Under the pieces are notes generated by a model that was not told where the DNA came from, searched no databases, and saw only the letters and a list, made by a program, of their open reading frames with translations. A stretch of DNA of 64,000 bases from G958295935 sp965224235. Lineage in GTDB: Bacteria > Chloroflexota > Dehalococcoidia > Lucifugimonadales > Lucifugimonadaceae. The translations under genes and the position numbers were made by a program. The stretch covers positions 1,302,001 to 1,366,000 of the forward strand of contig CBDCYP010000002.1 in the NCBI GenBank assembly GCA_965224235.1. The letters are read 5' to 3'. Each line of letters starts with the position of its first letter. Position 1 is the first letter of the stretch. Positions 16,545 to 23,740 of this stretch are shown here, in pieces.

Positions 16545-17747
16545 GTGGACGTAGAAACGATCAGATCCCAGGTTCCGGCTTTGTCCAAATTCGTTTGGTT
16601 CCAGAACGGCTTTGTCAGCCTGACGCCCACCCCTATCGCCGAGGAACACGCCCGCCTCATGCTGGAGCTCTACGAGAACGGGCCGATGCACCTTCTACAC
16701 CCCGACGTGGAGGTGCCGCGACGGGCTGCGAGCGTGGGCCGCATCGCCGAGTTCCTGCACGTGGATACAGACGAAATAGCACTCAAGTTGGCAGTGAGCG
16801 ATGGCTTCAACACCGTGATTAACGGCATGGAGTGGCGCGAGGGCGATCAGATCATCGCCACTGAGGAAGAGGCGGCGGCCATATTGGGCCCTTCGCTGCA
16901 CCTCAAGCAGACCCGCGGGGTCGACACGTTCAAGGCCCCCATGGTTGACGACATAGAGGGGCAGGTCAGCGCGATCGCCGACCTGATCACGGACAGCACG
17001 CGGCTCATCGCCTTTAGCCACGTGACCACCGAGACGGGATTTCGGCTGCCTGCGACCCAGATATGCAGGGTCGCGAGGGAGCGCGGGGTCATGACCTTTG
17101 TCGATATGGCGCACTCAGTCGGGTTGTACGATATCGATCTGCACGAAATGGATTGCGACTTCGCCGGTATTTCGAACTACAAGTGGACCTATTCGCCCTA
17201 CGCCTGCGGTGTACTTTACGTACGGCGCGACCGACTCGGAGAGTTGCAGTATGCGGCGTCGCCGAACCGCGGCCTCAACCTCAAGGACCCGATTGAAAAC
17301 GTTCTTGAGGTGCCCAATTCGGCCATGAGACTTCAGTCCGGCCCGTGGTCATGGCCTCTGGTCCACACCTGGGCGTTCGCGCTCGAATGGCTGAGCGATA
17401 TCGGTCTGGAGGCCATCTGGGACCGGACAGTGGCGCTGACCGGGCGCCTAAAGCGGGCGCTGTCGGAGATACCGGGGGTGGCGCTCTTCACTCCAATGTC
17501 GCCAGAACTCTCGGCGGCGCTTGTGACGTTTCATCTCGATGGCTGGGACAGCAACGACCTGGTGAGTCAACTCAAGGAGCGATGGAACATCGAAATCAAA
17601 TCGGTGCCTATGACCTGGTCGAGGTCTGCGGACCGTCGCGGGGTTCCGTCCCACGCCGTACGCGCCAGCCTGGCGTTCTTCCTGCTCGAAGAAGAGGTCG
17701 ATCTACTGGCAAACGCCGTAAAACAGTTGGCGGCAGAGCGCGCCTGA
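16545..17747 (+). CDS. Aminotransferase class V-fold PLP-dependent enzyme
   Basis: I use GTG 16545, six bases after GAGGAG, giving 400 aa beginning VDVETIRSQVP. The frame is open to 16380, but the extra 55 residues do not resemble the family. It resembles isopenicillin-N epimerase/cysteine desulfurase-like proteins: FQNGFVSLTPTP substrate-binding N-terminus, PLP Asp in FVDMAHSVG near 185, and Schiff-base Lys in SNYKWTYSPYACGVLYVR near 207. Family members act as desulfurases, epimerases or hydrolases (kynureninase-like); no cysteine in the usual desulfurase position is obvious, so a desulfurase is less likely. A TTGACA hexamer at 16340-16345 lies upstream without a convincing -10. It is the last conserved gene before the accessory island. 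Confidence 0.82.
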   Translation: MDVETIRSQVPALSKFVWFQNGFVSLTPTPIAEEHARLMLELYENGPMHLLHPDVEVPRRAASVGRIAEFLHVDTDEIALKLAVSDGFNTVINGMEWREGDQIIATEEEAAAILGPSLHLKQTRGVDTFKAPMVDDIEGQVSAIADLITDSTRLIAFSHVTTETGFRLPATQICRVARERGVMTFVDMAHSVGLYDIDLHEMDCDFAGISNYKWTYSPYACGVLYVRRDRLGELQYAASPNRGLNLKDPIENVLEVPNSAMRLQSGPWSWPLVHTWAFALEWLSDIGLEAIWDRTVALTGRLKRALSEIPGVALFTPMSPELSAALVTFHLDGWDSNDLVSQLKERWNIEIKSVPMTWSRSADRRGVPSHAVRASLAFFLLEEEVDLLANAVKQLAAERA

Positions 17748-17845
17748 ATTTTTGGTCCGCGTTTCGCATGAGTGGCGTCCGGCCCAGGGCTGCCAGCCTG
17801 AACGACAATAAGAAAATTCCCGATCTTGGTTAGCTTGATAGACGC

Positions 17846-18076
17846 CTAACCATCAGAGAGCATCAAGCGCTCGGCGTCATTGGTCGTGCCGGTTAGGATT
17901 GGGCCGGTCAGGACAATTCGGAGCATGAGGTTATCGCCATCGCTCCACGGCTGGTCGCAAACTCCCCAGTTCAACGCCTTATTGCCGTATTCCTCTCCCG
18001 CAATTGCGTCATCAAAGCTCAGACGCGGGAATACGTCGCCGTCTTGAGCAATGAACTCGACTTGGTGACCGTCGGA
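17846..18076 (-). pseudogene. Coding remnant without a start codon
   Basis: A 76-codon open frame on the minus strand that looks like real protein (VEFIAQDGDVFPRLSF near its start, then LMLRIVLTGPILTG). It begins directly after an in-frame TGA and has no plausible ATG, GTG or TTG. It is probably the C-terminal end of a gene whose 5' part has been lost or frameshifted. No family is recognised. It follows the DUF6884-like gene in the same direction, so it may be a fourth decayed member of that operon. Confidence 0.35.
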
Positions 18077-18220
18077 TCATCGCCATGGCCTACTTAGCTG
18101 GCCTGTTGTTCCCCCTGCCACGTTGACGGCCCATAGAGCCGCTACCGTCACTCGAATCGATCACGCGGCTCACCGGGACAGTCGGCAAGCGTAGGATTTA
18201 TTAGGAAATCGCAACCGGAG

Positions 18221-18619
18221 TCACCTTCGTACTTGCTGAATACACGATTCCAAATGTTCTCGATACCAGGAATATTGCCGACCTTGGCCAACAACATGTG
18301 CCAAAGGTCGCGAAACGACCGCACCCGCTTCACGAAGCCCCTTCGCCAAACCGTACTCAACGTAGTGCTTGCCCGCGTGGATCTCAATGTTCTTTCCGCG
18401 CAACCCCGAGCCCCTGGACGTTAGGTCTTCCAAGACCCGCTTCGACCACTCTCTACGCCCTGCGGAAGAGAAATCGGCGAGCGCCAGATCATTCGGCTCA
18501 ATCAAGGTGTCGGGCGCCAGGAGCCCGTGCTTGGCGCTGAGAATGTACCTGTGCCCCAACTCACTGTAAAGTTGGTGCCCTCCATGGACTCCGGCGGCAA
18601 CCCAAATCCAGCATCGCAC
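18221..18619 (-). CDS. DUF6884-like protein, possibly N-terminally shortened
   Basis: 132 aa from GTG 18619, seven bases after the stop of the upstream HEPN-like gene. The diagnostic part is HRYILSAKHGLLAPDTLIEPNDLAL (24-48, shown by its first residues RYILSAKHG), then a central IEIHAGKHYVEYGLAKGL and an ending PLAHVVGQGRQYSW. This matches what I remember of DUF6884 proteins, which often sit in mobile or defence-related regions and whose activity is not established. The N-terminal segment normally carrying a VxC...K and a LYxSxxF motif is not recognisable (RCWIWVAAGVHGG precedes QLYSELG), so the start may be truncated. No strong ribosome site; probably coupled to the gene above. Confidence 0.55.
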   Translation of the reverse strand: MRCWIWVAAGVHGGHQLYSELGHRYILSAKHGLLAPDTLIEPNDLALADFSSAGRREWSKRVLEDLTSRGSGLRGKNIEIHAGKHYVEYGLAKGLREAGAVVSRPLAHVVGQGRQYSWYREHLESCIQQVRR

Positions 18620-18625
18620 AGGGTA

Positions 18626-18985
18626 TCAAGGGTCGCTAGGCAGGTAGTCCAACAGTTGCGGTAGGGTCTTGGCACGGCTGAAGTATTGCTGTTCGGCATG
18701 GCCGCCGACGGTCGGGTGCGTTAACCAGTTACGCAAGAGGCGCCATTCGCCCATGATGTCGGATTCCGCTGTGTCGACCGGGACACCAAGAAGCCTCTCG
18801 ACTCTCGGGCGTATGATGTCCTCCCAATAACTGAACATGTTCCCGAATCTTTCATCCGAGAATAAGTCGACCGCCTCACCCCATTTAACCCTGGTACGAA
18901 TCGTCCGTGTGCCGCCATCCTCATACACGCTACCAACGCCGACCGGCTCATCCCGCCCGACGCTTTCGGCTAGATCCCTTTGCAT
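18626..18985 (-). CDS. HEPN-like protein with an R-N-x3-H motif
   Basis: 119 aa from ATG 18985, with an AGAGG site 11 bases upstream. The C-terminal half (about 40-119) is predicted helical and contains R85-N86 followed by H90 (LLRNWLTHP), fitting the Rx4-6H signature with an adjacent polar residue that defines HEPN ribonuclease domains. The segment FSYWEDIIRPRVERLLG resembles a recurring family of small HEPN-like proteins. HEPN proteins serve as toxins or RNases in toxin-antitoxin, abortive-infection and other defence systems. It is flanked by a 63-aa gene upstream and a DUF6884-like gene downstream on one transcript. HEPN identity rests on a short motif and context. Confidence 0.5.
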   Translation of the reverse strand: MQRDLAESVGRDEPVGVGSVYEDGGTRTIRTRVKWGEAVDLFSDERFGNMFSYWEDIIRPRVERLLGVPVDTAESDIMGEWRLLRNWLTHPTVGGHAEQQYFSRAKTLPQLLDYLPSDP

Positions 18986-19015
18986 GATTTCACGCCTCTT
19001 GAGGACGCCGATGAA

Positions 19016-19207
19016 TCATATAACCATTAAGTTCCATTCGTTGGCAAGCTGCGCCAGCGCCTCAGTAACCGCTTGGGCTGTCTCGCTGTTGCAATCAACG
19101 CCAACACAACTAAAACTCACCTTCCCGCCGGGCCAGCATGTAGTAGCCGGCAATTCCATTGTTGCGTGTTGCTCATCCGTTCCGCAGTCGTCTTGCCGCA
19201 TCGTCAT
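19016..19207 (-). CDS. Small hypothetical protein, first gene of the HEPN mini-operon
   Basis: 63 aa. The ATG at 19207 follows a strong AAAGGAGAGG ribosome site by eight bases, the best in this operon, which is the main reason to believe the gene. The sequence has a polar N-terminus (MTMRQDDCGTDEQH), a central KVSFSCVGVDCNSE stretch with two cysteines, and an amphipathic helix AQAVTEALAQLANEWN at the end. No family is recognised. Being small and directly upstream of a HEPN-like gene (30 bp), it could be an antitoxin or partner; this is only positional inference. Confidence 0.5.
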   Translation of the reverse strand: MTMRQDDCGTDEQHATMELPATTCWPGGKVSFSCVGVDCNSETAQAVTEALAQLANEWNLMVI

Positions 19208-19461
19208 GTCTCATGCCTCTCCTTTCTCAGACTACTACGATCAGGATGCTGTTCCCCTAGTCATAGGGACTTTCAAATAAAACTCTCCGAATCAGTTGAT
19301 CATCCCTGCGCTCACGATTTCTCACGCTCCTGCGTCTCCCCTTTCGCCATGCTGTCGCCGACTCGGGGCTCGGTTATGATGTTTCGGGTTGTAGGCGCCG
19401 TCGCCTAGCTTGCGGCGCGGGCTGGTTGCGGCGGTGCACATCAGTCTGAAGCACTCATAAA

Positions 19462-19537
19462 TGGTGGGCCCTGTGGGATTCGAACCCACGACCTGCGGAT
19501 TAAAAGTCCGATGCTCTGCCAACTGAGCTAAGGGCCC
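19462..19537 (-). tRNA. tRNA-Lys (anticodon UUU)
   Basis: 76-nt cloverleaf on the minus strand with the 3' CCA encoded. The 7-bp acceptor stem is GGGCCCT with its complement AGGGCCC, the D-arm begins TAGCTCAGTTGG, the anticodon loop is CTTTTAA (anticodon TTT), and the T-arm contains GGTTCGAATCC. It borders an accessory island with a HEPN operon on one side and an IS remnant on the other, a common integration context, although I saw no duplicated 3' tRNA segment. Confidence 0.97.
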
Positions 19538-19548
19538 TCGGGGGTGTG

Positions 19549-19583
19549 CTGGCGGTACGTCAACGCGGTTGACGTACCGCCAG
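19549..19583. repeat. Perfect 16-bp inverted repeat 11 bp upstream of the tRNA-Lys gene
   Basis: Arms 19549-19564 and 19568-19583 are exact complements around a GCG spacer. No U-tract follows on either strand. It could be a protein-binding palindrome, an mRNA hairpin from an upstream unit, or a remnant of a mobile-element end. Confidence 0.7.
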
Positions 19584-20019
19584 CGTCTACCTTGTGAATT
19601 GTAGGCGTGTCCCGCTGGTCTGGTAAGGGATTTGGCGGCTGACCCTGCCTCACCCAGAGCCGACTTACGGGAAGAGGCTATTACGTGGCCTCGACAACAC
19701 CCGTCTTCTCCGACCCCGATCTGGGAACCAGCGGGGCATGGGAATGTTGCCGACGGTGTTCGCGCATCGCCTCGCTCCGCCCTATGGCGCCCACAAGAGG
19801 CGCCACTACATGGAGGTAGATGCCTGGAGTGGGTGGGCATGTTCGGGCCGCGAACAGGACGTACGCGATGCCGGAACCAGCCGTAGGGGCGTCACTTGGA
19901 TCTGGTCTCAGAAGCGGTCGGGGGCTTAGGGTCAAGCGCATCGGCGCCAGTCGAATGGGCTGGAAGATTGAGAGAGCCCCTGCGGTAACAATCGCCCTCA
20001 GCACGCAGGCGGGCAATTT
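19584..20019. other. No recognisable gene
   Basis: 436 bp between the inverted repeat and the IS remnant. Open frames exist on both strands, the longest on the minus strand (19681-20016), but none has a ribosome site or recognisable family and composition is mixed. Probably decayed mobile DNA. Confidence 0.5.
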
Positions 20020-20817
20020 TTACGCCGTTCCTGAATAGAGACCTGTCAGTGTCCCGCGGCAGCGCACTGATTTGGCGATGCGATTCGATTGTGAAGTCAG
20101 GGTCCGGCATCCCGGCCGCCATATCCGCCGCAGGGCGCTCAGGTTGAAGGCTGAGGCGGGCAGAGTCCACTCAGCCGCAACGTTGGGTAAGCCGCGCAAC
20201 AGGAACCTCCGGGCTTGCTGCTGCTCTTTGATGATCCCGAAGACCGGTTCGACCAGTTGCTTTCTCTGCCTATACGCCTGTTTGGCTTCTCCGGTGGACA
20301 TCCAGGGCCCGCCCATGCCGTCTGTCCGTCGTACAGACTCCGAAGGCAGAGCAGGACCTGCAACACGGGGGGCCGAGGCGCGGTAAGAGCCGCATCAGGG
20401 TCTGGCCAGTACGCTTGGATTCGGGTGAAGCGCAGCAGTTGCCCCTCGGTCAACGGTAGCCGAGGCTCGTCTCGTCGCAGGCGAAACGGTCCTTGTGATA
20501 CGGGCTCTCCAGCGCCCGCCCCTGCGCCTCCGGCATGACCACCCGTTGGCCTTTTCGGGCGCATTCCTCCAGATTGCTCCCGGAGTGAAAGCCCGCATAG
20601 GCCAACGCCGTCTCCGCCTTCTCCAGCATCGGACCCGGTTGCGGCTGGTCGGCCGGGTCGTCCACCGCGTCGGCCGCCGCATCCGCTCCCGCAACGCTTC
20701 CTTGCCGGCCAGCTCCTGCGGCAGATTCGCCGGAGTGGCGTCTTCCCCTGCCTCGTTCTGCGCCTCGAGGTCGTTCCCTTGCCCTGTCGGCCTTTGGGCC
20801 AGGGGTTGGAAATCCAT
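20020..20817 (-). pseudogene. Decayed IS1182-type DDE transposase
   Basis: Pieces of one transposase lie in order on the minus strand in at least three frames. First comes NLPQELAGKEALRERM near 20690-20750 (the charged helical region). Then, in another frame, LEKAETALAYAGFHSGSNLEE and SPYHKDRFACDE near 20450-20640 (the second catalytic Asp would lie in the LADAGYHS-like segment, here AYAGFHS with Asp replaced by Tyr). The C-terminal part RKQLVEPVFGIIKEQQQARRFLLRGL at about 20150-20280 carries the catalytic Glu. The N-terminus with the first Asp is missing, internal sequence is deleted, and frameshifts and stops interrupt it. It cannot be active. Terminal inverted repeats were not identified. 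Confidence 0.8.
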
Positions 20818-20830
20818 GGGTCACTCGCGC

Positions 20831-21278
20831 CCTCCTTCCAGGGCGAACGCGTTCTTTCTCAGTCGCAACGGGCTTTAACACAAGGAGAGGACTACCTTGA
20901 TACCAGCTGGAGTTGTCCCCCGTTACTGTCCGATAGGTTTGGTCAGCATGGACATCGTGTATCGACACGACTTAGGTTGATATTTGAACGTGTGTTCGGG
21001 TTTGTAAACAGGGGTTTGGCACATGTTGTTTGGATTGGGAGAGGAAGCATTTGCATTGAGATAATGAAACTGGTTTTTGAAACCGGGCCCCACGCCAGCA
21101 GGTTCCACCTCTTTGGACACCCTCTAAAGACCTCGAAGGTGGGGAAGATGCCGTTGTGCGTCGGTGGATGCTAGTACGATCTTCGCAACAGCACGCGCAG
21201 GTCGCACTGCCTGGAAATTGTCAGGGGTGACGTTCGGAGGCTTGCGCAAGCCCGCGTCGGCTGGGCAGAGGTCGTTGC
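20831..21278. other. No recognisable gene
   Basis: About 450 bp between the IS remnant and thrC. The middle (around 20960-21100) is noticeably richer in A and T than the flanks and carries no convincing ORF, RNA or repeat. It probably includes the lost 5' part of the IS and the thrC upstream region. Confidence 0.5.
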
Positions 21279-22448
21279 ATGAAAAGTTACCTGACTCATT
21301 TGGAATGCACGTATTGCGGCGCCGTGTATGACGCAGATCAGCTAGTCCGCACGTGCCCTGAGGATGGCAAAGTGCTGTTCGCCCGGTACGATCTGGAATC
21401 GGCGGCAAAGGCCCTCCCCAGGGAACGGCTAGCGTCAAGGCCGTCCACGATGTGGCGATACGGAGAGGTGATGCCGGTACGGGATCCGGCGAACATTGTG
21501 TCGCTCGGAGAGGGCTTCACACCGCTCCTGTGCACCGAACGACTGGCGCGTGATATCGGTGTAGGCCAGCTCTTGGTCAAGGACGAGGGCGGCAATCCAA
21601 CGGGTTCGTTCAAAGCGCGGGGACTGTCGGCCGCTGTGTCGAGGGCGGCGGAACTCGGAGTATCCCGCTTCACAATGCCGTCAGCAGGCAACGCGGCTGG
21701 CGCCCTTGCGGCGTACACGGCTGCCGGCGGCATGGAGGCCCACGTGTTCATGCCGTCCGATGCGCCAGTAGCGAATCGTGTCGAGTGCGAAGCCTATGGC
21801 GCACGCCTCACGTTGGTGGATGGATTCATCACCGACGCGGGAAAGATGTCGGCCGATGCCGCTTCCGAACTCCATCTCTTCGACGTTTCGACTCTTCGCG
21901 AGCCGTATCGCGCTGAAGGCAAGAAGACGATGGGCTACGAGATAGCCGAGCAGATGGGTTGGGATATGCCCGACGTGATCGTCTACCCTACCGGCGGGGG
22001 TACGGGGATCGTCGGCATCTGGAAGGCCATCGGTGAAATGGAGGAGATGGGCTGGCTAACCGGCAAACGGCCCAGAATGGTCTGCGTACAGGCCGCGGGA
22101 TGCGCACCCATGGTGAACGCCTTCCGGGAGGGCAAACGTTTCGCCTCGCCATTTCCCGATCCTTCGACCATTGCCGCCGGACTACGGGTGCCCGCTGCTA
22201 TCGGGGACTATCTCGTGCTCGACGCAGTTCGGGAAAGCGGGGGGACGGCCGTCACCGTCACCGATGAAGAGATGATTGGCGGAGTACACAAGCTGGCCGC
22301 CAAGGCTGGAATTTACGCAGCGCCCGAGGGCGGCGCAACGCTGGCAGCGCTTGAGAAGTTGCTGGCATCGGGTGACGTAGGGCGCGATGAGCGGGCGCTG
22401 TTACTGAACACCGGCGCCGCGCTCAAATACATCGACGTGTTGACGTAA
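21279..22448 (+). CDS. thrC: Threonine synthase
   Basis: 389 aa PLP enzyme (fold type II) converting O-phosphohomoserine to threonine. The N-terminus carries a zinc-ribbon-like pair of cysteines (CTYCG near 10-14) and a further Cys near 30, as in the TS2-like threonine synthases of many Chloroflexota and archaea. The PLP Lys is in NPTGSFKARG near 112, the phosphate-binding loop is TGGGTG near 240, and LGEGFTPL near 74 is the N-terminal family motif. ATG 21279 follows GAGG. Other threonine-pathway genes are not nearby. It borders the accessory island and runs in the opposite direction to the GNAT gene. Confidence 0.92.
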   Translation: MKSYLTHLECTYCGAVYDADQLVRTCPEDGKVLFARYDLESAAKALPRERLASRPSTMWRYGEVMPVRDPANIVSLGEGFTPLLCTERLARDIGVGQLLVKDEGGNPTGSFKARGLSAAVSRAAELGVSRFTMPSAGNAAGALAAYTAAGGMEAHVFMPSDAPVANRVECEAYGARLTLVDGFITDAGKMSADAASELHLFDVSTLREPYRAEGKKTMGYEIAEQMGWDMPDVIVYPTGGGTGIVGIWKAIGEMEEMGWLTGKRPRMVCVQAAGCAPMVNAFREGKRFASPFPDPSTIAAGLRVPAAIGDYLVLDAVRESGGTAVTVTDEEMIGGVHKLAAKAGIYAAPEGGATLAALEKLLASGDVGRDERALLLNTGAALKYIDVLT

Positions 22449-22493
22449 GGGAGGTCGCGGACGAATTGAGAGCCGCAACTGCTCCGTAGAACG

Positions 22494-23108
22494 TCAGACC
22501 CTGGGCGAGTCCCTCGAAATAACGTGGCTTCCAACGCCTTCGGGGTAGTTCCGGTAGTACTCGTCAAGGAGCATGCCGAGGATCACGGAATCGAACCGCG
22601 CGCCATGGTGCGGTCGGCTCTTGCGCAAAGTGCCTTCATGCTGAAATCCCAAGTGCTCGAACATGGCCCGGGCGGCCGTATTGTATTCAGGCACGTCGCA
22701 CCAGGCCCTGAACAGACCCAAATGCTCGAACACGTGTTCGAGCATCGCCAACGTGGCGGAGGTTCCGTAGCCGTGGTTCCAAAGGTCTTTACGCCCAATG
22801 AGCACTGAGAGTTGGGCGTCGCCGAGAGGCTCGTCGATGGACAATTGCCCCTCTCCGACATGCTCGCCGGACAGTGTGTAGATCGAAAAAATGTCCCGGT
22901 GCGGCTCGTGGTGGGGGTCGTGGAAAACTTCGTTCCATTCGTCCTCCGTCGCATTGATCATCAACAGGGGTTCATAACCGAGGTGAGCAGGGTCGCCGTA
23001 GGTGTACCGCCCGAACCAGGATTCGGCGACTTCCGAGTCGTCCAGCCAGGATGCGACGCGGGCCACGTCCTCCCGTGTGACCGGTACCAATTGAACCTGA
23101 ACTGCCAT
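22494..23108 (-). CDS. GNAT-family acetyltransferase (RimJ/RimL-like)
   Basis: 204 aa from ATG 23108, which has AGGAG five bases upstream; a GTG two codons earlier (23114) is possible. The fold is GNAT: a beta-strand VQLVPVTREDVARVASWL, a central acceptor region, an acetyl-CoA loop with DLWNHGYGTSATLAMLEHVFEHLGL (about 125-150), and C-terminal EYNTAARAMFEHLGFQHEGTLR typical of RimJ/RimL-type N-acetyltransferases. The acceptor (protein N-terminus, amino acid or small molecule) cannot be told. Convergent with thrC, 45 bp apart. Confidence 0.85.
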   Translation of the reverse strand: MAVQVQLVPVTREDVARVASWLDDSEVAESWFGRYTYGDPAHLGYEPLLMINATEDEWNEVFHDPHHEPHRDIFSIYTLSGEHVGEGQLSIDEPLGDAQLSVLIGRKDLWNHGYGTSATLAMLEHVFEHLGLFRAWCDVPEYNTAARAMFEHLGFQHEGTLRKSRPHHGARFDSVILGMLLDEYYRNYPEGVGSHVISRDSPRV

Positions 23109-23286
23109 CGTCACTCCTGTTTCGAATTTGGATCGCCGCTAGCAGGGCGGCTAATGTGAGGCCCTGACAACTTTCGCGATTACCACGCTGTTCCGTCCCC
23201 GATCGGGTTGTCGGCCCCTCGCAGCGCTTCGGAGGTGGTGATATTATGCCGACATCACTCACCCGTTGTCATCGGAGGACGACACT

Positions 23287-23568
23287 ATGGCGAAGGACTG
23301 GAAAATCGACGCGGAGATCACCTACTGCGTGCCCTGAGGCTACCACAATGTAGCTTCCTGGATGGTAAGCGAAATTTTTGAAGCTGGCGGAGGAGCCGTG
23401 GGAGTCTCGGTCATACCCGGAGCTAACGGCGTATTCACCGTAACGGTCGACGGCGAAATAGTCTACGACAAGTCCGCCAGTGGCCAGACACCCAACCTGA
23501 CTGAGGCGAAGGAAATCAAAGCCGCCGTTCGTAACCGGCTCGAAGCGAAGGTCGCCGCTGCTGTTTGA
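23287..23568 (+). CDS. Selenoprotein, SelW/Rdx-like thioredoxin-fold protein with CxxU motif
   Basis: 93 aa if the in-frame TGA at 23335-23337 is read as selenocysteine (residue 17). The ATG at 23287 follows GGAGG by eight bases. Before the TGA the frame encodes EITYCVP and directly after it GYHNVASWMV, giving C14-V-P-U17-G-Y, the CxxU redox motif of the SelT/SelW/SelH (Rdx) family right after the first beta-strand. The remainder matches the small thioredoxin-like fold: a helix, a VGVSVIPGANGVFTVTVDGE strand-turn-strand, then KSASGQTPNLTEAKEIKAAV. The coding signal continues without a break past the TGA, and no other start is needed. A hairpin of bacterial SECIS type follows. Likely role is a thiol/selenol redox reaction; the partner is unknown. 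Gene finders would call only the fragment from 23362. Confidence 0.9.
23353..23370 (+). promoter_or_regulatory. Candidate bacterial SECIS hairpin
   Basis: Stem 23353-23358 with 23364-23365 and 23367-23370, a bulged U at 23366, loop UGGAU at 23359-23363. The loop starts 21 nt after the UGA and has G in the second position. As I recall, bacterial SECIS elements have an apical loop about 16-37 nt downstream of the UGA and a G in the first or second loop base. A competing small stem directly after the UGA (23339-23355) is possible. Confidence 0.55.
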
Positions 23569-23658
23569 TCAGCCCTCCGATTTCTGACCGAGTACATGGA
23601 AGGGCCCTCGACATCTGGCGGGGGCTCTCCGCGTCCGGCCTGAATTCTTGCGCCATGC

Positions 23659-23686
23659 CTGACCATATTTCAGCCGATAAGATAAT
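23659..23686 (+). promoter_or_regulatory. Candidate promoter of the alcohol dehydrogenase gene
   Basis: CTGACC (23659-23664) and GATAAT (23681-23686) with a 16-base spacer match the -35 and -10 consensus at four and five of six positions. The ATG at 23741 is about 55 bases downstream. Confidence 0.4.
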
Positions 23687-23689
23687 AGC

Positions 23690-23707
23690 CTGGCAATTGT
23701 TTGCCAG
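23690..23707 (+). promoter_or_regulatory. Palindromic operator-like site at the predicted transcription start
   Basis: Perfect 7-bp inverted repeat (23690-23696 and 23701-23707, arms CTGGCAA and TTGCCAG) with a four-base centre, directly after the candidate -10. This position is typical of a repressor operator; a short hairpin in the leader is the alternative. Confidence 0.45.
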
Positions 23708-23740
23708 CCCGAGTTCGATCATTCCGAGGGAATCGAAAAC

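Noticed and set aside
18148..18387. 79-aa ORF overlapping the DUF6884-like gene in another frame
   Set aside because: No ribosome site, overlaps the better-supported gene and has no recognisable fold.
19462..19537. tRNA-Lys 3' end as a phage-type attachment site with a duplicated core
   Set aside because: I could not find a second copy of the T-arm or acceptor segment within the island, so no att pair can be claimed.
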